Shown: piece after piece, positions 21,829 to 28,766 of the stretch
Layout of the letters: every line of letters begins with the position of its first letter
Numbering within the stretch: the first letter of the stretch is position 1
Assembly (NCBI GenBank): GCA_021772895.1
Contig: JAJFLC010000018.1
Span: forward strand, 48,034-112,033
Direction of reading: 5' to 3'
Length of the DNA: 64,000 bases
From: Mariprofundaceae bacterium
GTDB taxonomy: Bacteria; Pseudomonadota; Zetaproteobacteria; Mariprofundales; Mariprofundaceae
Translations under genes and position numbers: made by a program
Notes under the pieces: generated by a model
Database searches by the model: none
What the model was told of the DNA's origin: nothing
The model's input: the letters and a program-made list of their open reading frames with translations, nothing else

Positions 21829-22074
21829 TTAGCCTCTTACGCCTTTTTTCAGCTTGTTCATCATAAGGCTGGTTAGCTTCTCTCCATTGTCACCATCACA
21901 GCGAGGGCACATGTAGTGCGCCACCTCTTTATCTTTAAATATACCTTTTTTGACAAAAGCTTGGGATTCGTAATGTTTCATACAGAAAACATCATCACAG
22001 TGGATACAGCGAGATACTTTTTTGTTGCTCTTCTTCTCGCAGCACTCGGGACAAATGGATGTAAGTAATCCCAT
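21829..22074 (-). CDS. Small zinc-ribbon/treble-clef-like protein
   Basis: 81 aa with four Cys pairs or knuckles: CPECC near the N terminus, CIHCDDVFC, and CPRCDGD near residue 61, with a His between (KHYES). These should bind two zinc ions. The C-terminal 20 residues are basic. I do not recognise the family. It starts five bases after the stop of the other zinc-ribbon gene, so the two form an operon transcribed away from the XRE regulator. Confidence 0.7.
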   Translation of the reverse strand: MGLLTSICPECCEKKSNKKVSRCIHCDDVFCMKHYESQAFVKKGIFKDKEVAHYMCPRCDGDNGEKLTSLMMNKLKKGVRG

Positions 22075-22079
22075 GCCTG

Positions 22080-22262
22080 TTACCCCAGATTTCCGATTTT
22101 ATCTGCACCACGGGTATTACATATAGGGCATGTGCTTGGCGTGCCGCAATAATCTTTCCCGCAGTTACCACAAAAAATAAAGGTACAGGATTGGCATTTA
22201 TACATCCCATATTTTGCCTTTGTTGCTTTACAACTCGGGCATTTTGAAAAGTTGGTCGTCAT
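22080..22262 (-). CDS. Zinc-ribbon miniprotein
   Basis: 60 aa with four CxxC knuckles (CPSC, CQSC, CGNC and CPIC) plus one isolated Cys in DYCGTPS, enough for two zinc sites. AGGAG lies six bases before the ATG. First gene of a two-gene operon divergent from the XRE regulator. The divergent start region contains a perfect inverted repeat, which suggests control by that regulator. Function unknown. Confidence 0.72.
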   Translation of the reverse strand: MTTNFSKCPSCKATKAKYGMYKCQSCTFIFCGNCGKDYCGTPSTCPICNTRGADKIGNLG

Positions 22263-22299
22263 AGTTATCTCCTATTACCATTGAGTATTAATATTTCTA

Positions 22300-22364
22300 T
22301 TGCTCCGTATTCAGAGCAACTATTGATATTATACTTATAAAGTCAAGCTCTGAATACGGAGCAA
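22300..22364. promoter_or_regulatory. Two 18-bp inverted sites between divergent zinc-ribbon and XRE genes
   Basis: TTGCTCCGTATTCAGAGC at 22300-22317 and its exact reverse complement at 22347-22364 flank a 29-base AT-rich spacer that must contain divergent promoters. Each 18-mer is also an imperfect dyad (GCTC...GAGC), as expected of a dimeric XRE repressor site. The right copy contains the GGAG that serves as ribosome site for the XRE gene, so binding, or a hairpin formed by both arms in RNA, could block its translation. Confidence 0.7.
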
Positions 22365-22371
22365 CCACACA

Positions 22372-22590
22372 ATGAATATTATAGGCAATAACGTTAAGTT
22401 CTTACGTGAAAAAAATGGCTGGACACAAGACCAATTGGCAGCCAAATGTAACCTGCTAGGACTAAATATCAGTCGTGGAACTTTGGCTAAAATTGAAGCC
22501 AAGGTAAGAAGGGTAATAGATAGTGAAATAAAAACATTAGCTACAGCACTACAAGTTGAAATCACTGAATTATTTAATGACCGTGATTAG
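22372..22590 (+). CDS. XRE-family helix-turn-helix regulator
   Basis: 72 aa, a single HTH_3 domain: VKFLREKNGWTQDQLAAKC, recognition helix in NISRGTLAKIEAK, and a closing helix LATALQVEITELF. The size is that of phage Cro-type or restriction-modification controller proteins. It lacks an effector domain. The operator-like repeat overlaps its own ribosome site, pointing to autoregulation. It converges with the RloC-like gene, 67 bases apart. Confidence 0.85.
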   Translation: MNIIGNNVKFLREKNGWTQDQLAAKCNLLGLNISRGTLAKIEAKVRRVIDSEIKTLATALQVEITELFNDRD

Positions 22591-22610
22591 TTAAAATCAA
22601 CTATAGGGAA

Positions 22611-22625
22611 ATAGGGGACATATAT
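22611..22625. repeat. Possible REP-transposase-type end fragment
   Basis: ATAGGGGACATATAT between the XRE and RloC-like genes resembles the GGGGAC/GGGGTC termini of REP-associated elements. It is short and weak on its own. Confidence 0.2.
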
Positions 22626-22657
22626 GGTTCGTTCTGCTGATGACAACTCCAATGCAT

Positions 22658-24904
22658 TCATGAGATCGACTCCATCAATGCGTTGTAATGTAACGGGTCA
22701 ACTTGAATTAGCTCAACAATGTCATTTACAACATTTTCAATATCACATATCAAATCGCTGTTTTGTGCAACACCAAGAAGATTGTTCGAATGACTAAAGT
22801 AATGGAGAAGCTTAAGTATTCGCTTAGATTTTTCTGCCCCAAACAATGTAGTAGCCCTTATATCCACAGCCACTGCCCTAGGAATCTTTGAATAAGTATA
22901 AAGTTCAATAAATCTGCGTACAGCATTAGGTATTGCCAATAGCAGCTCAAGATTTTCCTTATCATCACTTTCATGAAAGGCGTGAATAACACTCCACAGA
23001 TATTGATATTCAGAAGAGTAATTTCTCATTGAATCGGGCATATTAATTAATGCTGAAACGCTAGGCTCCAATCGTTTTATAAAATAATATTTACAACGAC
23101 TCTTGTTCTTTATCGGCAATTCTTTCAGAAGCCCCAAAAATTCAAAATTGTGGGTCGAAAAGAACATCTGCTTTACTTTAAGCTTCCACTGGTCTCCATC
23201 ATCATGATCTTGCCAAAAAAAGAATTCTTTTATGACGGCATTAATCTGAAAGATATGGTTACTATCCAAGCTAGATACGGGGTCATCTATGTAAACCACA
23301 ACATCTTCAAGAGTCGGACTTTCTTTCAACTTGGTTAGAAAAAATGCAAATGCAATTGCAGTCTTCTCACCCTCACTTAAATTGCGAGCTGGAACATCAT
23401 TACGAATTAATCGAAATCTTTCTTGACCATCAATATTGGCAACTTCAATTGACAGGGCTGAGTCACTCAAAAACTTACTTAATAGCTCATTCAACTCTTC
23501 ACGCCCCCTTTGTGCGTGACTAATTGTCGCCTCTAGCTGCTGAATTATCGTTACAAGCTCCTGCTCACTTGAGTTATACCAATCTTGATGAGCAGAGAGC
23601 CGTTCAATTAATATATCATATGCATCAAGCTTTTCATCGACACAAAACTCGGCTGCGTAGTGTTTCTTCAGTTGTGATACCGCGTTCCGTTTCTCTTCCA
23701 CAAATTGATCTGTGATTTGATTATTCTTCTCAATCAGCTTCGATATATTATTCACTGCTTCAGTAACCCGGTCATCAAGCGAAAGGTCAACTGATAATCC
23801 TTCAATAGATTGAAAGGGAACTTTCAATTTTGTTCTAAGAGACTCTATAAGGATATTTAGTTGGCCATTGTATATATTTATAACCTCCAAAAGCTCTTGT
23901 TGCCGCTGTGACAACTCCTCAGAAAGCACATCGTAAAAATCTTTAACATGGTACTGTTCGACAGTCAGTTTTGACTTTTCAATTTGCTGTATGGCTTCAT
24001 TAAGTTCGTTTTCGTGATTAGACAAGTCATCAGAAAAATGTGAATTGAGACTTTGTAAGCGCTCGCCTGAAAGTCCATTTCCACAAAATTCACAAGACGC
24101 TTTATCTTGATGAATCTCCAATCCTTCTTTTACCCAATGAGCAAGCTCACCATTCTCTACAAGATGCTGAATTGTATTTGTCATGGCTGGCTTAAAGATG
24201 AGAAAATCAGATATACTCTCTGAAATTGAATGTAATTCTGGATTAATTGAGATTGGTGCCAAGGTACCAAGCCTATCACTCTCATTAGCTTTCGCTTTCT
24301 TAAGAAGTTCTTCTTTATTCTTATCATCCAGCAGGTGCTCATTTGAATTCCCACGAACATCGGGAATAAGCTGATTTAGATGAAATGCAGTAAAAGCCTC
24401 TACCAGTTCTAATGCCTGCTTAATTTGAGCAGCCTTTCTGGTTTTAGCATCTCTTAAACTATTCTCTTTAGATTCCTGTCGCAGCTTCTTATTACGCCGA
24501 CCATCTCGAACCCGTTTAAGAAGATATTCATTTATTGCGATTGTTTCGTTAGCTTGAATGGAATCATCGCCAAGCAGCAAAATTGGTTCAAACGCCTCCC
24601 CATCCCAACTGAGATTTGATTTGATAAAGTCCGAATTAAACACTCGTACTTCTATGGGCGATGATTCAAGGTCATGCGCAGTTAATAGGGCATCACCAGT
24701 TAGCTTTATCTCAAATGTAGAGTGAGGGTAATCAACATGCAGTTGGCGATTCTCAATAACATGAAAAAGCCTAGACAGAGTAGTCTTACCAGAATAATTC
24801 CACCCATAAATGATATTTACTTCTGAAAAATCTTGGATTTCAGCAGGTTTTCTATACTGCTGATAGACTCCAAAGTCGTTGATCCTTTGAATCCCTTTAA
24901 TCAT
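22658..24904 (-). CDS. RloC/PrrC-like AAA ATPase, candidate anticodon nuclease
   Basis: 748 aa. Walker A GWNYSGKTT at 34-42, a long coiled-coil middle with a CxxC zinc-hook-like turn (CEFC, 271-274), ABC signature LSEGEK at 509-514, Walker B VVVYIDDP at 535-542 and a switch His (FFSTHNFEF). The C-terminal region holds Arg663, Glu667 and His701 in R-x3-E-x33-H spacing, close to the PrrC anticodon-nuclease triad (R-x3-E-x31-H). RloC proteins couple such a nuclease to a zinc-hook ATPase and act in phage defence. No restriction-modification genes are adjacent. Related AAA_13 proteins without proven nuclease activity share these features, so the activity is inferred. Confidence 0.75.
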   Translation of the reverse strand: MIKGIQRINDFGVYQQYRKPAEIQDFSEVNIIYGWNYSGKTTLSRLFHVIENRQLHVDYPHSTFEIKLTGDALLTAHDLESSPIEVRVFNSDFIKSNLSWDGEAFEPILLLGDDSIQANETIAINEYLLKRVRDGRRNKKLRQESKENSLRDAKTRKAAQIKQALELVEAFTAFHLNQLIPDVRGNSNEHLLDDKNKEELLKKAKANESDRLGTLAPISINPELHSISESISDFLIFKPAMTNTIQHLVENGELAHWVKEGLEIHQDKASCEFCGNGLSGERLQSLNSHFSDDLSNHENELNEAIQQIEKSKLTVEQYHVKDFYDVLSEELSQRQQELLEVINIYNGQLNILIESLRTKLKVPFQSIEGLSVDLSLDDRVTEAVNNISKLIEKNNQITDQFVEEKRNAVSQLKKHYAAEFCVDEKLDAYDILIERLSAHQDWYNSSEQELVTIIQQLEATISHAQRGREELNELLSKFLSDSALSIEVANIDGQERFRLIRNDVPARNLSEGEKTAIAFAFFLTKLKESPTLEDVVVYIDDPVSSLDSNHIFQINAVIKEFFFWQDHDDGDQWKLKVKQMFFSTHNFEFLGLLKELPIKNKSRCKYYFIKRLEPSVSALINMPDSMRNYSSEYQYLWSVIHAFHESDDKENLELLLAIPNAVRRFIELYTYSKIPRAVAVDIRATTLFGAEKSKRILKLLHYFSHSNNLLGVAQNSDLICDIENVVNDIVELIQVDPLHYNALMESIS

Positions 24905-25043
24905 CCCACACCCCACCCATGTTGAGGCAACCATAAATAAATGTATGCATTGTCTTCCCCTCAGGAAAGACTATAGCCCATCATTTGCCACATTCAACCT
25001 GCAAGTGCACCACGTGCCAACGTAAACATCTCGTAGGGACCTT

Positions 25044-25058
25044 AGGGGTCAAGTCTTG
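25044..25058. repeat. Possible REP-transposase-type end fragment beside tmRNA
   Basis: AGGGGTCAAGTCTTG resembles the conserved ends of REP-associated Y1 transposase elements. It lies 18 bases outside the inverted repeat that encloses the tmRNA 3' end. No transposase gene is left here. Confidence 0.35.
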
Positions 25059-25075
25059 TTTCGCGCATCTCTTCT

Positions 25076-25129
25076 CCTCCACCAAATACAAAAGGCCACC
25101 CGAAGGTGACCTTTTGTATTTGGTGGAGG
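25076..25129. terminator. Long hairpin enclosing the tmRNA 3' end
   Basis: The 20-mers at 25076-25095 and 25110-25129 are perfect inverted copies. The inner CACC/GGTG pairs add four more pairs closed by a CGAA tetraloop, after one C-A mismatch. The right arm includes the tmRNA 3' terminus (CCTCCACCA on the minus strand). It probably ends tmRNA transcription, although no T-run follows. Confidence 0.6.
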
Positions 25130-25471
25130 CGGTGGGATTCGAACCCACGTCCGAAAACCATCAGCCAGTGGTTCTACATGTTTAGTCTATTCAAACAGCA
25201 CCCTTTAGAAACCGAACAGACAAAGTGCCCAAAGGGTCGTTTCGTAACTATTTAACTCCTGAGACCACGAATCACCAGTCTCAAGTAGCGGTCTCATCTG
25301 TTTGACCCCGGATATCCAAGCGATGAGCAACTCAAATGCGGGGTAACTTACGCAGCGTAAGCTAGTTCTAGATCGTCGTTTGCAATTATTGCAAGTGCCA
25401 GCTTTTTACGGGACCAACAACCCGACATGCCCCAAAGGGTTCAGCATCTTCGTCGATACCAGTCGCCCCCA
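25121..25471 (-). ncRNA. ssrA: Transfer-messenger RNA (tmRNA)
   Basis: Rescues stalled ribosomes and tags truncated proteins. The 5' end GGGGGCGACTGGTATCGACG and the 3' end GGGTTCGAATCCCACCGCC-TCCACCA form a seven-pair acceptor stem and T arm. The coding part at 25383-25348 (minus strand) reads ANDDLELAYAA then TAA, a normal proteolysis tag ending in AA. Length about 351 bases. tmRNA genes are frequent integration sites; here the accessory segment lies directly at its 3' end. Confidence 0.96.
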
Positions 25472-25520
25472 AGAAGAGTCGATTATAGACAGTAAAGATT
25501 AAGTCGCAATGAATCCTTTA

Positions 25521-26399
25521 TCAGTATGGCAGAAATCCATCCATCACGAAGCCAAGTGCAAAAAAAAGACCTGTCCAGTGAGACCATAAAAAATAGGTGA
25601 ACCCCCATCGTTCACCACCTGTCAGCAAACGAATACAAAGAAAGGTTTGCCAACTGGCTGCAAAGAGCCAGCCCACCCACACAGCCACACCAAACGATGA
25701 TGAAACCACAACAAGAAAAATCAAAACAATCACCGCAAGCCATACAATGGCTTGCACAGCAGAATCCCCAAACCAGATCGCAGCAGACTTCACACCCACC
25801 TTCAGGTCATCAGGTCGATCACCCAAAGCGTAAGCAGTATCATAAGAAAGTGCCCAGAAAATATTTGCGCCAAACAACAGCCAAGGAATAGAAGAGTCTG
25901 TTACAGACCCGGTTTCAGCTGCCCATGCCATCACTGCACTCCAACCAAATGCCATGCCCAGCCATGCCTGCGGGAAGTGTGTGTAACGTTTCAAAAACGG
26001 ATAAATTGCGGCAAGTAAGGCTCCTACCACCGCCAGTTCCATCACCAACAGAGAGGTTTGCGATACCAAAAGCAGGGCCAGCAGCAACATCGCAAGAAAA
26101 CCTGCCAACGCCGTAAAAGGTGCAATTCGACCTGCTGCGATAGGACGATCTTTGGTTCGTTCAACATGTGGGTCAAGTTTACGATCTGCAAAATCATTGA
26201 TTACACAACCCGCTGAACGCATCAAAAAAACACCCGCTACAAATACAAACAGATTCATCATATCGGGCTGTCCGTGTGATGCTGCCAGCAAACCCCACAT
26301 CATGGGCCAGAGTAACAACCAATAACCTATGGGGCGATCAATGCGCATCAAAGAAAGCCAATCTCTTAATGAACCCATAGGAGAAAGTCGCATATTCAT
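25521..26399 (-). CDS. ubiA: 4-hydroxybenzoate polyprenyltransferase
   Basis: Inner-membrane prenyltransferase of ubiquinone synthesis, 292 aa with about eight helices. The prenyl-diphosphate motifs are visible: NDFADRKLDPHVERTKDRP around residue 70 and the second Asp-rich loop DTAYALGDRPDDLKVG. A second ATG two codons in is better spaced from AAGG and could be the real start. ubiC ends six bases upstream, so the two enzymes for successive steps are co-transcribed. Confidence 0.95.
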   Translation of the reverse strand: MNMRLSPMGSLRDWLSLMRIDRPIGYWLLLWPMMWGLLAASHGQPDMMNLFVFVAGVFLMRSAGCVINDFADRKLDPHVERTKDRPIAAGRIAPFTALAGFLAMLLLALLLVSQTSLLVMELAVVGALLAAIYPFLKRYTHFPQAWLGMAFGWSAVMAWAAETGSVTDSSIPWLLFGANIFWALSYDTAYALGDRPDDLKVGVKSAAIWFGDSAVQAIVWLAVIVLIFLVVVSSSFGVAVWVGWLFAASWQTFLCIRLLTGGERWGFTYFLWSHWTGLFFALGFVMDGFLPY

Positions 26400-26404
26400 A
26401 AACC

Positions 26405-26989
26405 TTAAGGTCTACGCGACAATAATTGCAGGCGTTTCCATATTTCAGGGTGAAAAACCTCAACAACAAGTGCCCGTGTTCCAGAAGGCGAACGCAACAC
26501 CGAACGCCGCCCTCTGCGACCTGCATGCGTGCCCTCACCTGTCATTTGCACAACACTCAAATCAGATCTGGATAAAGAAAGACCACGATCAAGAAGCAAA
26601 TTGCCCAGTGGGCGCTTGCCTTCCTGTAGCTCGTTCATCAGATCCGCAGGCAAATATTCAAGCGGAAGTACCGATTCTGCATCAAACATCACCGCATCTC
26701 GGTACAGCAATGAAACCTGACGCCGCAGGCATGATGCGTTAACAGCACAGTCCAGAAGTGCAGCCTCATCCGCACTCGCCCGATCCACAAATTGATCGTG
26801 TACAACGACCGAAAGTTGCATGCCATAATGGCGTTCAAGAAAACGGGTCAGCGAACCCACTGTAGTCAGCACCGCCGCTACATCTTTTGATACATCCACA
26901 CCCTCTGTCCGCCATTGACGTACAGGGCACCATTTCTGACTTTCCAGTGATCCAAAAAACATGCCCGCATCTTGAGGCATGCAATACAT
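26405..26989 (-). CDS. ubiC: Chorismate--pyruvate lyase
   Basis: Makes 4-hydroxybenzoate from chorismate, the first committed step of ubiquinone synthesis. 194 aa. Family blocks are GSLTRFLERHYG, the segment LYRDAVMFDAESVLPLEYLP, and LGNLLLDRGLSLSRSDL. The substrate arginine and the loop leucine positions appear kept. The start is uncertain, since ATGs at 26980 and 26962 are also in frame and none has a clear ribosome site. It is divergent from rsmE and leads into ubiA. Confidence 0.88.
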   Translation of the reverse strand: MYCMPQDAGMFFGSLESQKWCPVRQWRTEGVDVSKDVAAVLTTVGSLTRFLERHYGMQLSVVVHDQFVDRASADEAALLDCAVNASCLRRQVSLLYRDAVMFDAESVLPLEYLPADLMNELQEGKRPLGNLLLDRGLSLSRSDLSVVQMTGEGTHAGRRGRRSVLRSPSGTRALVVEVFHPEIWKRLQLLSRRP

Positions 26990-27050
26990 GGGTCAAGAGC
27001 AGGGAATGAGAATGGTTGCAGACTGTTTCATTTTCAGGCCGAATTCGACC

Positions 27051-27773
27051 ATGCCAGACTGTCGAATCTTTCTTAATCAGCCCCTTGAAATTGGCTACAG
27101 TGCCACGATACCTGTAGATCAGGCCCATTATCTTCGCCATGTTATGCGTCTGGTTCAAGGTGATCTGATCACCCTCTTTAATGGGCAAGGTGGTGAATAT
27201 AAAGCAACGGTTGAACAACTAAGCAAGCAAGGTGGCTCCTGCCACGTTGAATCGTTCATTGATGTGGACAGAGAAATGCCCATTCGTGTTCACATCATTC
27301 AATGCGCAAATAAAAGCGACAAAATTGAAGCAGTGCTGCAAAAATGTACAGAGTTGGGCGTTGCCAGCTTTCAGATTGCCAACAGTGAGCGTTCACAATT
27401 CAAATTGATCGAAAAAAAGTTAGAAAGCAGGCTTTTACGCTGGCAAAAAATCATCCTTGAAGCCGCAGAACAAAGTGAACGTACGTCAATCCCTTCGGTC
27501 TCATGGCATCCATCATTACAAAATATTGAAGTGTCCAACACGGCTTACGTGCTGCACCCGGAATCAGCCACACAATGGGAAAATATAAAAAATAATATCC
27601 TCGCAGCGCATGACATCACTCTGGCTGTTGGTCCGGAAGGCGGCTGGAGCCATCGTGATTTAGATACTTTGAAAAAATCCGGCTTCATCAATCTAACATT
27701 TGGCCCCAGAATCATGCGCACGGAAACTGCGGCGCCCGCACTGGCTGCTGCAATTCAAGCCATATCAGGTTAA
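27051..27773 (+). CDS. rsmE: 16S rRNA m3U1498 methyltransferase
   Basis: Methylates N3 of U1498 in 16S rRNA. 240 aa from the ATG at 27051, where the usual N terminus (MPDCRIFL) begins; upstream ATGs would overlap ubiC. Motifs: HYLRHVMRLVQGD, KCTELGVASFQIANSERSQF, WQKIILEAAEQSERTSIP and the SPOUT knot VGPEGGWSHRDLDTL with GPRIMRTETAAPAL. No close partner gene. Confidence 0.94.
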   Translation: MPDCRIFLNQPLEIGYSATIPVDQAHYLRHVMRLVQGDLITLFNGQGGEYKATVEQLSKQGGSCHVESFIDVDREMPIRVHIIQCANKSDKIEAVLQKCTELGVASFQIANSERSQFKLIEKKLESRLLRWQKIILEAAEQSERTSIPSVSWHPSLQNIEVSNTAYVLHPESATQWENIKNNILAAHDITLAVGPEGGWSHRDLDTLKKSGFINLTFGPRIMRTETAAPALAAAIQAISG

Positions 27774-27935
27774 ACACTCTCGATTGAAAATTGTATGGTA
27801 ATCGTTGAAAAACACATAAAATTAATAAACAGTACGCAAATATTAGCGTTTGGTGATGCTAGTCACGGCAATGTCTTAAAAAAAATATAGCATCCACAAA
27901 TCAAATTTTAATTTAGAGGCTCGGTTTCAAAAAAC

Positions 27936-28685
27936 ATGGAAAATATTCAATTCATCAGTCCTAGCACTCCGATTATCATTACAGTGATTTCGCTGCTTTT
28001 CCTGATGTTATCCATTTATTATATCCGTCCTTGGTTGACCGGTGCTATTGGCAGTACCCGCATTCAACGTGAGATTAACCTTCTCCAGAAAAAGGGTGCA
28101 ACAGTGATGAATCACATTCAGCTACCAACCAAAAAAGGTGATATCATCCACATCGATCACCTAGTCATCACCAATACACAGATCATTGCCATTTCAACAC
28201 TTGGTTATTCAGGTGACATTTCAGGTTCAATCAGATCAGCTACATGGATACAGGAAACATCGCAAGGGCAACATCGTTTTCCTAATCCGGTAAAACAGCA
28301 TGAAATTTTAAAACAGACCATTCAATCTACGCTTGGGGATCGCCTTAAAATCAGAACCATTTCTGCTTTTACAACAGGCCGTCTTCATGGAACGGACTCC
28401 AAAGATGTTATTCCTGCAACGGAATGTGCCAAAACCATACATGCAGAACTCGAAGACATTACCTCAGGTTCAAAACAACATTGGGCAACAAATATCATTC
28501 GCAACATTGCATTGGAAGATGCAGATAGCCGTGCCGAAAAAGAACGGGTTTTTATTGCCAGACAAGGTAATGAAAAGCGTCTGAAAACCGCACGTTATAT
28601 GATGGGAACCAGCGCTTCTCTGATGTTAGTGGCCATCATACTGGCAGGTGTCCGTCTGGCTTCAAATCACGCCCTCATTGCATAA
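27936..28685 (+). CDS. NERD-domain membrane protein lacking nuclease residues
   Basis: 249 aa with hydrophobic segments at about 12-32 and 222-243, so both ends are membrane-anchored. The middle matches the NERD pattern: IQLPTKKGDIIHIDHLVIT, then GYSGDISGS and FPNPVKQHEILKQ. In active NERD nucleases the strand after IDHIVI carries Glu-x-Lys; here the same place reads Ser87-Thr-Leu89, while Asp74 remains. So it is probably not a nuclease but a scaffold or binding domain. It is convergent with recQ. Confidence 0.75.
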   Translation: MENIQFISPSTPIIITVISLLFLMLSIYYIRPWLTGAIGSTRIQREINLLQKKGATVMNHIQLPTKKGDIIHIDHLVITNTQIIAISTLGYSGDISGSIRSATWIQETSQGQHRFPNPVKQHEILKQTIQSTLGDRLKIRTISAFTTGRLHGTDSKDVIPATECAKTIHAELEDITSGSKQHWATNIIRNIALEDADSRAEKERVFIARQGNEKRLKTARYMMGTSASLMLVAIILAGVRLASNHALIA

Positions 28686-28696
28686 TCGCTGCATCA

Positions 28697-28731
28697 ATCA
28701 AAGCTGGTGACATTCAATCACCAGCTTTGAT
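28697..28731. terminator. Bidirectional hairpin between the NERD gene and recQ
   Basis: ATCAAAGCTGGTGA and TCACCAGCTTTGAT form a perfect 14-bp stem around a seven-base loop. It lies between two converging genes and can end transcription of both. Confidence 0.7.
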
Positions 28732-28766
28732 CAACTTACGATTTTAATAACAGCTCAAGTAAAAAG

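Noticed and set aside
24985..25185. 66-codon frame ending in VEAVGFEPTSEN-like sequence
   Set aside because: It is antisense to the tmRNA gene; this is a well-known false protein produced by tRNA/tmRNA 3' ends.
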